Shown one piece after another: positions 21,709 through 34,816 of a DNA stretch of 64,000 nt. The notes beneath the pieces were generated by a model that was given only the letters and a program-made list of their open reading frames with translations, did not search any database and had not been told where the DNA came from. Both the position numbers and the translations under genes were made by a program. This DNA is from Aphrocallistes beatrix (taxonomy: Eukaryota > Porifera > Hexactinellida > Sceptrulophora > Aphrocallistidae): the NCBI GenBank assembly GCA_963281255.1, contig OY725492.1, forward strand, positions 3,153,104 through 3,217,103, read 5' to 3'. How positions within the stretch are numbered: position 1 is the stretch's first letter; each line of letters begins with the position of its first letter.

Positions 21709-22679
21709 TATAAAAGTATTTTCAAAATCGTTTAGATTTAGCCAATTGTTACGAATTGATGTATACCTCTCGGTACAATTGGAATTCTATATACGGTATA
21801 AAACTATGATTAAATAATTCGAATTGAATACCTTCATATGTTTGTTGTCTTCATAATCCTTCCTTAGTCTGGGAATGGCTCTGAACCATTGTTCGCGTAA
21901 TCACTCATCTTTGGGGAAATCAAAAATTGAGGTTGATTTATCTTCGCCTAAATAGTTAGATCTGCAGCCTGGGACAAGACAGGACATCTGAATAGTCAAA
22001 ATAAGTTGTAGTTGAAAGTAGTAAGTAGAGGATGAAAGTGGGAATGAAAATAGAACGTTCTAAGGTATTGGTATAAATTTTGTAAATATACATTATGGGT
22101 GGATAAAAAACAAATTGCATTCCAAGCTGTACTTGATTGTTTTGATGTGGGAAGTGATATCTCGAAGTAAAATCTGCACAAACCAAATAATATTTTAAAA
22201 TACACATTATTTGGCTTTTGTATTATACTTTAATTAAATCATCACTAGACATAATGATTGATAAACTTCTCTACAATCAGAATGGCGTCAATTTCTTAAA
22301 TATTAATGGAATGTTGGAATTGCAATAAAACGTAGAAGTGAAATATTAAAGTATGGATTCAAAATATGGTTTATAAGATGTCTAAGGGGTGTAGTTAATA
22401 AATTTAACATCAAATTTCAAATTTCCCAAGACGATATAGAAAATATCAACATACAACATCTAATTAACTAACCAATCCCTGGTCCCAAAAATGTTAAGCG
22501 CGCCATTGCCTTAGTGTATAGAATGCTATGATTGAAGCTAATACTAAATTTCATCGGTTAATTGGAACTCCGCTTAATCGGAACAAATATCCTGGACCAA
22601 AGTATGCTTAATCGGGACAAGCGGAGTCAGTGTCACCTGTATATAGGATTAGATTTTTAGTTAGGAATAACCTGACTTA

Positions 22680-23019
22680 CCGTATTTCCCTGAATAAGCG
22701 CCGGGTCTAAAGGGTGAGCGAAATAAATAAGCGCCGGGGCTCGAATAAGCGTCGGACGCCGGGGCATTTTAGTTCTCTGAACATCATATCAAACTAGTAT
22801 TCTCAGTAGTGGCATAGATACAAGCGCTTTTTGAAACATTACATTATCCCTTTTTAATAAAACTAACATTCTCAGTTGTGGTAAAAATAGAAGTGTCAGT
22901 CAATGTAGCAAACAAAAAAAAGAGTGCCGGGTCAAAATAGCGAATTAAAAAAATAAGCGCCGGGTCTAAAGGGTGCACGAAATAAATAAGCACCCGGGCG
23001 CTTATTCGAAGCAATACGG
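22680..23019. mobile_element. MITE with AATAAGCGCC ends, 340 bp
   Basis: CCGTATTTCCCTGAATAAGC on the left and its near inverse GCTTATTCGAAGCAATACGG on the right, TA on both sides. Internal repeats 'AATAAGCGCCGGG' are present. No coding sequence. Confidence 0.85.
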
Positions 23020-23066
23020 TATTTGTTTTTCACGACAATATAGTATTATTATACTCTACTTGTTAC

Positions 23067-23421
23067 TAGGGTTTTCAATCCCGGGATCCCGATACATTTT
23101 CAGCCGGGATTTGTATGTCAATCCCTGGATTACTTTTGCAACAAATTCAGGACTAGACTTGGTGATACAACGCTTGACAACCTTTGCTTCATACGAAATA
23201 ATCGACCTCAAATAAATAAAAACTAAAACTTCATTGAAAACTTATCATACAAATATTATATCATTCATTACATTCTAATCTTCATCATTATTGTAGAAAT
23301 AATTTATTCTATTTAATAAAGGTTTTACAAATTAATTTCATCTATACTAGATTAAGCATATTATATAGTGCGAAATATTCAATCCCGGGATTGGAAATTA
23401 TGATCCGGGATTGCAAACGCT
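23067..23421. mobile_element. hAT MITE just upstream of the RNF213-like gene
   Basis: Ends read TAGGGTTTTCAATCCCGG and inverted TAGCGTTTGCAATCCCGG, with 8-bp flanks CTTGTTAC / ATTGTTAC (7 of 8). It ends 110 bases before the inferred start codon, so it probably lies in the promoter or 5' leader. The hAT MITE at 36369-37517 has the same TAG..GACCGGGAT-type ends. Confidence 0.85.
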
Positions 23422-23531
23422 AATTGTTACAGACTGTTTATTGTAAGTATAATGTATTTTGAAAATTAGCTCAGTACTAGATTTGGAATTGTTTGATTCT
23501 GACACCAAGATTTGATATCTTAAGGTTCAAA

Positions 23532-26500
23532 ATGTCTAAGTTCTGTCCAGACATTAGCTGCGAATTTTATGAAGATTTTCCTGATGGTTTAAAATCGAAA
23601 AAGTCCAAAGCTTGCCCTTCGTGTTTGAAGTTACTCATTATAGCGAAACCGACAGAAGTTACAATAGATCAATTTGACAAAACTTTCTTACTTACTAACA
23701 CTCCCATTCAACCTCCTAAAGGCATCCATTCAAATAAAAGATCTGAATCAGCTAGACTTAATTTAATTCAAAAGTCTAAGTATGGTAAACCTCAAGTATT
23801 GACTGAAATGGATCCTGAAGAAACAGAATATTGTTATATTGATATCAAAACTTTAACTTGGAAAGAATACTGGGATAAAGTCGAATCAGTCTGCCTTAGA
23901 ATCGGTCTCAAGTACTTTAATAAATTTGAAACATCTATTGTCCCTTTTCACGAGATTAATAAAGTGCGAATTAATAATTTAGACTTTGTTGTTATTAACG
24001 GTGTATTGAAATATCCTCGATTCCTTATTACACACCTAGCTAAAGAAATACAATTCGCTTACAAATATTATTTACACTTGAAAGATGGTAGTGCAGTATT
24101 TGAGAAGTTATCTCACTATAATGGAGAATATAATCGCTTCATGAGAATCCCGCTTGATAAATACAACAAAGAAGATTTGATTGGAAAGTCATTTTATCAA
24201 TTTGATTTAATGATTCTCCCCGAAATTACAAAAAAATCAAAAGGATATATGGGCCAATTATTTTCTTTGTTTGTTTCTGATATAGGATCTCAATTTTTAG
24301 ATATTGCAGAGCGACGACTATTTAGTCTTCAGGCATCATTACCTTCTTATTTAGAGTTTGGAAGTTTAGAACCTTGCTCTACTATGAAAATATTTATTAC
24401 AGAATTTAACAAGCGTCTCATTGAATTAATATATTTTGAGCTTATGGATGTCAATTATTCCAATCACGGTCCTAGATTTTGGAATTGGCATAAAAAAGAT
24501 TGTGAACAAAACTTGATTAAGTTAGTAGAATCATGGTTAATGATCCATGTTACTTGTGATAGAAATAAACACCGAAATGCCAAATTAATTCTATATAGAT
24601 TCTATTTGTCCTGCTATTTAATTTATTCTTACAAATTGGAAAGTAGTGAACTGAATCTACAGTTAATTCTCTCTATTGAGTTTTGTCTTGAAGATATTTT
24701 AAAGGAGAAGCTACCTCCTTTTGGTGATACTATGGGTGAAGATATAGATTTTGTATCTACAGTACAAGCAGCTATAGTTAGTTTTATTTTTAAATCATTG
24801 ATGATAGGAAAACTTGCAGAGAAAATACCATTTCTACTTCCGCTCTATCACAAAATTACTTCTTTAACAGAACGCTCTTTACATTTTCAAGATCAATTAA
24901 AATACTCGGACAATGAGTACTGGGGGTTTCCTGAAGATTGTGTTATTTATTGGCAAGAAGGAATTGCAGCGTCAGTTATCAAAGAAGCAATGAGCTTCGT
25001 ACAATATGATCCTATCCTTCCCTACAGTATTATGATATACACTATGACTGAGAAGAATGTCAAACTATTCATTGAATTACTACCTATATATCCTCAATAC
25101 ATTCATCTATCAACTTTTATGGGTGTTGTCCTTTTTCGTTTAGACAAAGCTAAGAAGCAAAATTATGACTATATTCAGAGAGAACACAAACTCTGGAATG
25201 CAGTATTCGTGTCTCTTGTTGCCGTCATTTTGAAAGACAAAGATAAAATCGCTATTCAGGACATTAATCGTTTGATTAAACTTACGATCCTCTTTATTAA
25301 AGAACTACCGATTCATCATGTTGATGAGGCTTTATTCAAATTAATATTAGATTTATTATTCAATGGGATTACAGCTGCCGCCCACCACTCACCTGACTTA
25401 CTTCCAATTTCATTAGATGATTCGAAATATGCGTTTAGAACATTTTTTAGATCTTGGATCGTTAAGAATAAAACAACTTCATATTCTACTCAGATATACT
25501 ATCAAGATTTCGAAAAGATAATACAATTCTTGGACGATATCTTAATGAAATATTTCATTCCACCATCGCTTGGCTGGTTTGAATTGATTGAAGAATTTCT
25601 CAATGCACAGTTACAAGGTAAGGATTTGAAGCTGCAACAGCAATATGTTGTTGACATATTTATCTTACTTCATGATAAGAATGAACACTCACAATATTTG
25701 CAGGAATTATTTCGTAAAGAAATAACTGAGAGGATCCATGTAGTTAATTCTGGTGATAGACAGATGATGATAAGATTATTATCTGAATCTTTGAAAGGAA
25801 CTGGGCAACTTAAAAAGGTCAGCACTATATTCAGTAAAATATTGCTTAATGAGTCTAAAGACTTCGAAAAGGACCCACTAAGACACTTTATCAATTGGTC
25901 TTCATGGGGTACTTATTTTCAATTTCTTAGCTCTGATGAAATTCGAGATTTCTTTTCTAAAGACGCTTTTGATATGCTTTTCTTTGCTTCAGAACAATTC
26001 TTTTCAATCATAGATCTCATATACCACTTAAAATCTACATTTAGGGATGTCATCCTTATACGCGAAAATGAAAAACACTTTATCGATCTCGTAGGCGTAA
26101 TTTTACATGTTAAACGGGATTCTAAACAAAACATGCACTACACTACTGATGATATCCGAGTGAAGTTACAATTTTGTAAAGATGCTTCTAATTGGGTGTT
26201 AGAGCAAAGTCGTTTGCTTCTAACTTTGTATCAATTTTTTGGACAATTCAAAAATATCAACCATGAGTTTCTTCTTGAGTTTTTATCACTGACTTTAGAC
26301 AAAATACGAATTGATGATATTTGTTATCATGATGGTACAAAGTATATTTTTCGTGAGTATCACATTATTAATAAATTAGTCAATTTTCCGAATCTCTCTC
26401 AGATGGAGCCTATAACTAATCCGCTTCTAAAATCTAATATTTTTGTTCATATATTTGATGACATTTTACGCAAAAAAGGGGTAACACCTGAGACTCCATT

Positions 26501-29500
26501 CGACATTGAGTTTATATATAAAGAAGTTTGGATCCCTGCTCTAGAGTTCAGTGTACAGTTGGTAGAATTATTTATGCAACAAAATATTTTGATTTCTCAA
26601 GCTTGCGAATACTTCAAAGATCTGAGTGATCGTGATGGTATTATTTGTGAATTAAAATCTCTTGACTTTGCTTGTAAACTATTTCTTAATCATCCATTAG
26701 ATGATGACAATCTACTTATACCCTGTGTTGATAAAATGCAGATATACCATAATCTCAGTCAATGTTCTTTAGCAGCTCATCTGGTAATTCAATTGAAAAA
26801 CGCTCTTTCCTTATCTAATGATTTCCAATTAATAGAAAATCTGATTGATTCTAAGCAAACTTTTCTGAATAAACCTCTTCGTGAAGTATCAGAACAAGTT
26901 AATATTACCGCTACTTCTCTTCGTGCTATTACTGGTGATGGAATAGAAGTAATAAGCGCGTTTGTAGAGAGGATCCATTTCATTGAATGGGTGAAGAGAA
27001 ATATGAATGACTTGAACGATGTGAAGACATTTGTTGACATCTCGCTATCTACGTGTGGAGGTAACCCTGTTGATATCGATAGGATCACCTGTCTCAGTTC
27101 AGTTTGTACTAACTTCGCTCCTCTCATTTTCCAATTGAATGAGAATACTACATTCGATACCCTGATTGCTAGATGCAAGGAGGTTATTGCTAGTGTGGAG
27201 AAGAACAGAGAGCTCACTAAGCTACTTAAACAGATTGGAGACAGTATTGTATTTTGGGAAGAAATGAAGAAGTCTCATGGTTCAGTTGAAGAAACTACTA
27301 TCATGCAGCTAGATAGCATAATGAGGTCAGGGGAATTCTCTATTAAAATGGGAAATTCTCTCAATATCAATGAGATCTTAACTTTGTCTGTCAAGAGACA
27401 AGACAGTGAGAATAAGATTTATAGTTTGGATCACCTCAGAGAGTTGCGCAGCAAACTAATGCTCGTTGTCAGTAAAACTTCAGTTTCTCACAGCGACAGT
27501 TATACGAATGCTCAGCATTTCAACATTTGTCTAGACTCTCTTACTGAGATAGCATCGATAGTCATCCAGTTAGCAGAGACAGGCAATCAACGTTTTTTCA
27601 AATTCCAATATTTCTTTGCTTTTGATAAGGAAAAAGAAATTTTGTTTGATTTGAAGTCAGAATTACTTTATACTCTGGATATTTGGAGACAAAATGTTGA
27701 AGAGGCTCGGAAGGCTTGCCACTTTCTGAATTATTACACAATATCCCAGATTGTCTCGCTTCAAAAGGGAATAGACTCATTCATTGAGAATGCAGAGAAC
27801 AATGATGTAGAACAGCTTTATCATTTACTTCGACTCCTCAATCATGATATCACAAGAGAGGATATTGTGCAGGCTCTACTGATGTCAAAATTTATTAACC
27901 AGTTGAAGATTCCAACTCGAACCTTTTCAATTTCTAAACAAGAACATTCTAAGCAATCAATTACTACTGTATTATCTACCCAATTCCCTCATAGTACAAG
28001 AACTCCTTCCAAATTCTCAGCTTCTTCTCTACCCATCAGTCCTGAACCATCATTCCCTGATACATTTACAGACACAGAAAAGGATATTGCTGAGAAAGTG
28101 AGTCAAGATGGTGATTTTTCTTTATCTCTTACTATTAGAGGCATTGTAGATTTGAAGATAAAAGATGGTTTCATAAATGATGGATCTCTAACGGTTTGGT
28201 GCATGGACAATGAAGATGAAACTGACTCACTCTCCGAGATGGACACGGTTAGTGAGGGGACAGATCTACCTGCTATTTATACTCAAACAGATCATTCTCA
28301 AACAGATCTATCTACAGACTTTCATAAATTAGGCAAGTTCTTAGAAGAAGTTCACCGATCAAGTGGGAGTAAACTTAGAGCTGAGAGAGAGTTTTTATAC
28401 GATCTAGATAAAGGTGAACCGAATCTTGTCATTTTACCTTCTGCTAGAATTTTTGAGTTTGTACTATCTCTCTACATGAGTGATTTGGGGAAGCTTCCTC
28501 TTCCTCAATACCATGAAGTACTAGTCTGTTCTGCACACACTAAACAAGAGGAAATAGACATTTTCTGGAGACGAGCTCTCATGATTTCAGAGAAAAACAA
28601 TCTCTACTTATTCTGTCTGGTGAATATTGACACATTACAATACGAAGTAGCTGTTAAGGCTGTTTCCAAATTCAGGATATATCAGCAGTGCAATAAAACA
28701 GTTGGCAATCGCTATAAACTTGTTTTGGTTTGCTCTGAAGAGAAGGAAGATCTATCATACATGGCTGCTGCTTTTGAAGACTATAAAAAAGCTATTTTAA
28801 CATTTCCTAAATCGGAAGATGTTAAACTCTTTTTATCCTCGAGGTTTTTCCCCATTCATCTACGTGCTACCCTAGGAACTAGGGAGCCAGCCTGGATGGT
28901 GGATAAAGATAGGTCCAGAGTGAGGCTGGTCGTGTCTGAGAGCGTGGGAGCAGGAAAGTCTCTGTACGTGAGTAATCTCGTGTCTGACATGCTGAGTCAG
29001 GGCGTGGTGCGTGAGGAGGAGAGAGAAGAGGCAGCTGTGACGGTAGCCATTCATGGTAAGCAGGCCTCAGAGGAGATGTTGACTGGTCAGTTGCTGGATA
29101 AGCGTGTGAGCAGTGCGGACCATGGACACCTGTTCCATGTGGATATTGCTTCCACTGTCCAGTTAGGTCTAGAACCCATTCTCTTCAAGCTGCTCGTTTT
29201 AGGCGGGATTTGCAAAAGGACAGGTGAATTGTGGCATTGTAGAAGAAATGATTATTATGTCATTGAAATGACACTGAATAGTAAAGTTCTTTATTTGACT
29301 AACTTAATTAGACTCTATCCAATTGTGCAATGTGTTCAACCCTTCGAGGCTATTCAAACTAACACTGGAAACAGAAATCAAGGACATCTAGTTAACTCAG
29401 ATGATCCCACATGCATAATTGAGAATAACATAATGCAACCTCAATTATTTCAGATTTTAAACGCGAACAGTGTCAATCTTCAAGAGAATTATTCTAGCCT

Positions 29501-32500
29501 AAGTAAACTCCAGAAAATAATGAAGATTGCAAGCGTGATTGGGACAGATTGGCTAGCAGATCCAGATCCTGGCTATGTCCTGACGCTTGACAATGTACGG
29601 AAGATTATGGCTATCTTGATGCGCTTCAGGTGCAACATCCCTGTCGTTATCATGGGAGAGACTGGCTGTGGTAAGACCAGACTGATTCAGTTCATGTGTG
29701 CGTTACAAGCGCTGCAGACTGGAGCTAAGAATATGTTAATTCTGAAGGTTCACGGAGGTACAACAGAAAAAGATGTCATGGATAAAGTGATGGAAGCTGA
29801 AGCATTAGCTGTCGAGAATTCACTGAGTGCTACGGTATATATGGATGATACAAACTCTCTGAATATTGATACAGTGCTCTTCTTCGATGATGTTAACACG
29901 AGTCCAGCTATCGGTCTAATCAAAGAGATCATGTGTGATAGGAGGATGTATGGTAGGAAGATCCGTACTGACATAGGACTCCAGTTCATTGCAGCTTGTA
30001 ACCCGTACCGTAAACACTCGACTGAGATGCTGAACAAACTGAGTTCTGCTGGTCTCGGTTTCTTTACAGAGGCGAGTAGGACGACAGACAGACTGGGAGA
30101 CATTCCTCTCCGAGAATTGGTGTATCGAGTGATGGAGCTGCCTGCTAGCATGCGGCCTCTGGTGTGGGATTTCGGTCAACTGAGTAATGACATTGAGAGA
30201 ACGTACACCCGCGAGATCGTTGCTAAGCATCTGAGAGATCGCAGCAGTCCTATAGATGCAAATGATGGTGTGGTGGATGTGATTACGGAGGTTCTAGCTC
30301 GTGCTCAGAACTTCATGCGAGGGAGAAAGGACGAGTGCAGTTTCGTGAGTTTTAGGGATGTGGAGAGAGCAATGACAGTTATGCTCTGGTTCTATTCTAA
30401 ACTCGAGTATTTCAGACCTGATGAAGATGCTGATATTACATCGAATAAATCTTCTGTCAGTGAAGACCTCTCTGACAATGGAGATTCTATCTTTAAGATG
30501 CAATCAGACTTCCAATTACAACTGCAACATGACTTAATGCTTAATCCTCAACAACGCTTCCATGCGCCTCCTTTTTTGGGCGAAGTTCCACAACCATTAC
30601 CTGCAACTAAGCATTCAGATCTGATAGATTTTGGTACAAGAGTGCCAATACCCGCTGAATTTAGGAAGATACAATACAGAGGAGAGAAGTTAATAAATAA
30701 TATAGATTTTATTACTTATAGTTTAATACTCTCACTAGCTGTATGCTATAGAGCTAGACTGCAAGAGAGGAAAGAGTTTGATAAGCACATCCGTGTGTTG
30801 TTCAAACCCCCTCTCACTCCTTTAAGAGACTACCAAGTTATATCTAAGGAGGTAGATAGATGTCAGCAAATCCTCTTAGATGAAATGATTGTTGGTGAAA
30901 ATATTGCAAAGAATACTGCTCTGAAGGAGAATGTCTTTATGATGTTCGTTTGTATCGAATTAAAAATCCCTCTTTTTGTCATTGGTAAGCCTGGCAGTTC
31001 CAAGTCTTTAGCGAAATCCATCATATCTAACTCGATGCAAGGAGGACATTGTTCCGAAGGAAGCATTTTGAAGAATTTCAAGCAAGTCCAGATAATGTCT
31101 TACCAATGCAGTCAGCTGTCTACTGCTGATGGGATAATCAGCGTATTTCGGAGTTGCAGAAATCTTCAGCGAAAAACTGGAAGTAACAAGTTCGTAGCCT
31201 GCGTTGTGCTTGATGAGGTAGGTCTAGCAGAAGACTCTCCACTACTTCCTCTCAAAGTATTGCATCCATTGCTGGAAGATTCTAGCTTTGGCTCCGAAGA
31301 TTTCGAAGATCCTACAGAATTGGATGAACAATCACAAAGAGTTGAGATGATGGATGAAGATGATACCGAAGAAATGATTACAGAATCCAATGATATGAAG
31401 AATCGTGTGGCGTTCATTGGTATTTCTAACTGGTCACTCGATCCTGCTAAAATGAATCGAGGCATTATGGTATCTAGAGGAGACCCTGACATTGATGAAC
31501 TGATCTCTAGCGCACAGGGGATATGTCAATCAGAGCACAACAGAGGTAGAGGTTCAATAATTAAGAGCATTGAAAGCAAAATAAAATCTCTTGCGAAAGC
31601 TTACAAAGAATTAACTTGTCAGAATACAAAAGCTAGAGAAAAGAAAAATCGAGAATATTACGGGCTTCGTGATTTCTACAGTCTAATTAAAATGCTTGTC
31701 TTCCTCTGTAATGAAGAGGAATCCAACCTTACTCCTGCCATATTAGAACATGCTGTCCTGAGGAATTTTGGAGGTGTTTCAGATGTTGATCCAGTAAAAA
31801 TATTTTTTAAAACAGTTAAGTTGGCTAATATTGGTAAGCAAGGCCCCGATTCTTCTCCTTTGGGTCTTATTCGAGCAAATCTAACGAACTTGTCACGTTC
31901 TTTTCATGGAGAAACTCGGTATATGTTGCTTCTAACTGAAAATTACTCAGCTCTCAACATTCTATTGCAATCACCAGATATGTGGCCAAAAAAGAATGAC
32001 ATAGACAATATCCGTGTTATCTTTGGATCCAGCTTTCCAAGCGACTTAGAATATTCAGCCGTGTGCCGTAACATTAATAATATCAAGGCTTGCATGGAAT
32101 CTGGAAAAACAATAGTCCTTTTGAATCTAGAAAATTTGTATGAAAGTCTCTATGACGCACTAAATCAATACTATATGGAATTGAATAATCAGAGGTATGT
32201 AGATCTGGGATTGGGGGCTCACAGGATGAAGTGTCGTGTTCATAATGATTTCAAACTAATCGTGATTGCTGATCGAGAAACCGTACAAGAAAAGTTTCCG
32301 ACTCCCCTCATCAATCGTTTGGAGAAACACTTTCTCACCATGTCAACAGTACTCTCTGATGAAGGAAGAGTGATATCAGTTTTACTGAGGAAGTGGGCAA
32401 AAGACTTCTCGACATTGGATAGAACACATTCTATTGGTTTCCAGAAGAGATGTGAATTCAGTGAAGGGGACTGTTTCATCGGATATCATGCCGACACAGC

Positions 32501-33281
32501 TTCTTCCATTGTGTTCCACGTAATGAAAGCAATGTACCCTGATGGAACAACTGATGATTTGGAGGTGGACAGAGAAGAAGTCCTAGAGAGAAGTCAAATT
32601 CAATTGTTAAGAATGGCTACAACTGACGCAGTGCTGAGAGTAAACAATAGTCATCTCAGGAAACAATCACAAAATATCATGAGAGAATATTTCAAACTAC
32701 AACTTGGTAGTCTCGAGGAGTATCTGAGACAGGCATTAGACAGTATTCATAATGATACAAGGAAACTCCTGACACTAGCTACCACACATTCACGTCTTTT
32801 GACAGATAGAGATGTGAATCAATTAAAAAAACGTTTGAATGAAGAAATTAATGAAATAAAATGTCTTTCTCTCCAGCAGTTTCAGGGTGAGCAGCAGTTC
32901 AGTAGCGAAATTCAAAAGTTTTTGCGATCAGAAACAGGAAGTGAGAGAGCAATAAGACCTGGTAAAAGGATTCTGCTCGTGCAGTGTGATAAAGGAACGG
33001 AGAATGCAAAACTGATTGCTTGTGCTCGTCACAAGACGGTAGAGGAGTTAAGTGACTGGCGGGAAGAGAGTGAAAATGGGGAATGTGGTGTGTGTCTCGT
33101 GTTCTTAGTTCAGCTGAGAAGAGAAGCACACGGCAGTTCATTTGAGAGCTTCTGTGGAGGAGAGTGGAACACAGTTCACATTGACGATATTCGATCTCTA
33201 GACTATGAAGAGCTACCGCCTATCTCAGAGATCATAGGGAAGGAAATACATCAAATGTTCGGGGGTTTTGAAAATAATCAG
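23532..33281 (+). CDS. RNF213-like: RNF213/mysterin-like E3 ubiquitin ligase, first coding exon (3,250 codons)
   Basis: One uninterrupted frame from ATG 23532 (context CAAAATGT) to a GT donor at 33282. RNF213 is a giant cytosolic AAA+ ubiquitin ligase. Residues 1-35 hold spaced Cys pairs (FCPDISC, ACPSC), possibly a small zinc site. About 40-1600 is helical N-terminal arm. About 1490-1640 is an acidic, low-complexity linker. The AAA region starts with a P-loop-like SVGAGKS near 1804-1810. AAA3 has Walker A GETGCGKT at 2042-2049 and Walker B LFFDDVN at 2117-2123. AAA4 has GKPGSSKS at 2485-2492, VVLDEVGLAEDSP with the acidic pair at 2561-2562, then SNWSLDPAKMNRG. A later PTPLINRLEKHFL segment belongs to the C-terminal AAA units. 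The next exons continue in frame. Walker B of AAA3 has DD where DE is usual. Intron-free length of 9.75 kb is notable. Confidence 0.95.
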
Positions 33282-34100
33282 GTATGCTTAAAAATAGAAA
33301 TATATATGCATCACCTATTTGTTGCGCGACAGCAAACACTTTGTATCAGCTTGAGACGCTATGAGGTTGCACGGTGGAATCGATTTATTCAAAACATTCA
33401 GAATATGTTTGCGATCTTAAGAGTTTTTATTAAAACTGCTCAGAGAAAGTCAATATTGGGACCAGTTGATTCGAAAAATTGAAAACATTTCAATTAAATA
33501 TTGTTACATTTTTAATTAGCCTAATTCTGAGTTCAATCTACTTGAACGACTAATAAAATTTTAAACATACTATTACCTGAATGCTCAAAGTAAAAATGTC
33601 AGCTCTTGATCAAATAATTTTGATATAAAATATACTTACATATATTTCTAATAAATGTAAAGACGATTTTTTAATCGGTTCCTATGCTTATGTCATTATA
33701 TATGATTATAGAAGATGCCAATATGGAACAAGGCAGTACAGATTGATAACAATTACTAATTAGCCTCTTGAAGGAATTTACCCTTAGAAAATCTCTAAAC
33801 TAGGTGATCCAATTGTGTAGATTAGTATGACTTTGATCAACTTTGGACTAACTATAGTAGTTTGATGAATGTCCTTTAAAGATATTTACTACCATTTAGG
33901 ATACAAATTATTGTCATGTTCAATATTTTTGGCTATGCCATGGCATGAATATCATAATTCCATGTTGATCCGAAATGCTTACTCATCATGAATTAAAATG
34001 TCTTTGTTACCTTTAAATTGCATTTTTTAGATTTTACTCTCATTTCTACCATGTAAATAAAATATTAAAAATTGTCTTTATAAACAACAACTCCATTTAG
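33282..34100 (+). other. Intron 1 of the RNF213-like gene
   Basis: GTATGC donor and CTCCATTTAG acceptor. The frame of exon 1 stays open for another 200 bases, but that text no longer resembles the family, whereas exon 2 does. No repeat was recognised in this intron. Confidence 0.8.
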
Positions 34101-34254
34101 GGAATGATGAATTGCAGAAAATTTCAACGGATCAAGTTGAAAGATTGTATACAATCTGCTGCTTCTAGATTAGACGACTCTAATGGAAGTGAAGACCGAA
34201 CTCTTTCTCGTATTGGAGATTTTAGTGAATATCTGACCGGAAAAGATTGCTATG
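34101..34254 (+). CDS. RNF213-like: RNF213-like exon 2
   Basis: It enters in phase 0 and leaves in phase 1 at a strong GTAAGT donor. The peptide includes KLKDCIQSAASRLDD, matching the start of the region between the AAA core and the E3 module in RNF213. Exon 3 completes its last codon. Confidence 0.9.
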
Positions 34255-34281
34255 GTAAGTAGATTTCCTTTATAACTGCTA

Positions 34282-34813
34282 CAAGCGCGCTTCGCTTGCT
34301 TGCGCTGCGCGGCTGGCGGACACTTTGTGTCCGCCTGAGGATCCCTTCGGTCGCCTGGGGTCACATTGGTTAATTATAAGGGAGATAACATCTCTAAATA
34401 CGTCAGTACTACTGTTATCCTTACTATTAAAACTCGATTAATATTTATTTATATATATATATAACGAATTGATTGAAGAAACTGACGGGCGCAGAAAGCT
34501 GATTTTTGGCATGTGGGAGTCTTTTGGCTATGGCTCCACTAAGTTCTGAGCTCAGAGCAAAATGTCGAGTCACCATGGAATTATGACGTCATTGTCACCT
34601 TTTTAAAAGTTAAGCAATACAGTTATTCGAGCATAACTCAGCCATTATAGTAGATAGAAGGCTGAAATTTTAATACAATCTGTATACAAACATACCTCAC
34701 ATATGATGCAACTATCAACAAAAAATGGTGACTCATCAATTTGTTATAACGTCATCATTACTCATCAAAATTTGAAAAATTGATAAATTGGGTGATTTTT
34801 CGTGCGATATAGA
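34282..34813 (-). repeat. Family X copy with inverted body
   Basis: A cap in forward orientation (CAAGCGCGC...) is followed by the tail and body in reverse orientation (CTATTAAAACTCGATTAAT, then a TA tract, then GAATTGATTGAAGAAACTG). It ends where the next complete X element starts. Confidence 0.75.
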
Positions 34814-34816
34814 TTA

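Larger units (their letters stand above)
20250..22530 (-). mobile_element. P-element-like transposon, 2.28 kb
   Basis: Inverted ends of about 65 bases start (C)ATAGCATTCTATACACTAAGG and are flanked by an exact 8-bp duplication ATTGAAGC. P elements make 8-bp duplications. The minus strand encodes P-transposase remnants. A second family member is at 40649-42425. Confidence 0.85.
20171..22639. mobile_element. Pogo-like MITE (ATTAAGCGG family), split by a P element
   Basis: The left end CAGTCAACTCCGCTTAATCG and the right end GGAGTCAGTGTCACCTG sit between TA duplications. The two halves (20171-20249 and 22531-22639) join into a copy of the family seen uninterrupted at 59761-59945 and 62850-63021. 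'AAGCTAATACTAAAT' is continuous at 62890, and the P element interrupts it here. Confidence 0.8.

Noticed and set aside
22973..23215. Small ORF just upstream of the RNF213-like gene as an upstream exon
   Set aside because: It spans two MITEs and has no splice or family support.
28872..31492. Several antisense ORFs within the RNF213-like exon
   Set aside because: They are codon-shadow frames of a strongly supported coding exon and lack their own domains or signals.
33282..33482. Continuation of the RNF213-like frame past 33281
   Set aside because: The text loses family resemblance, while GT 33282 to AG 34100 joins to a clear RNF213 segment in the correct phase.
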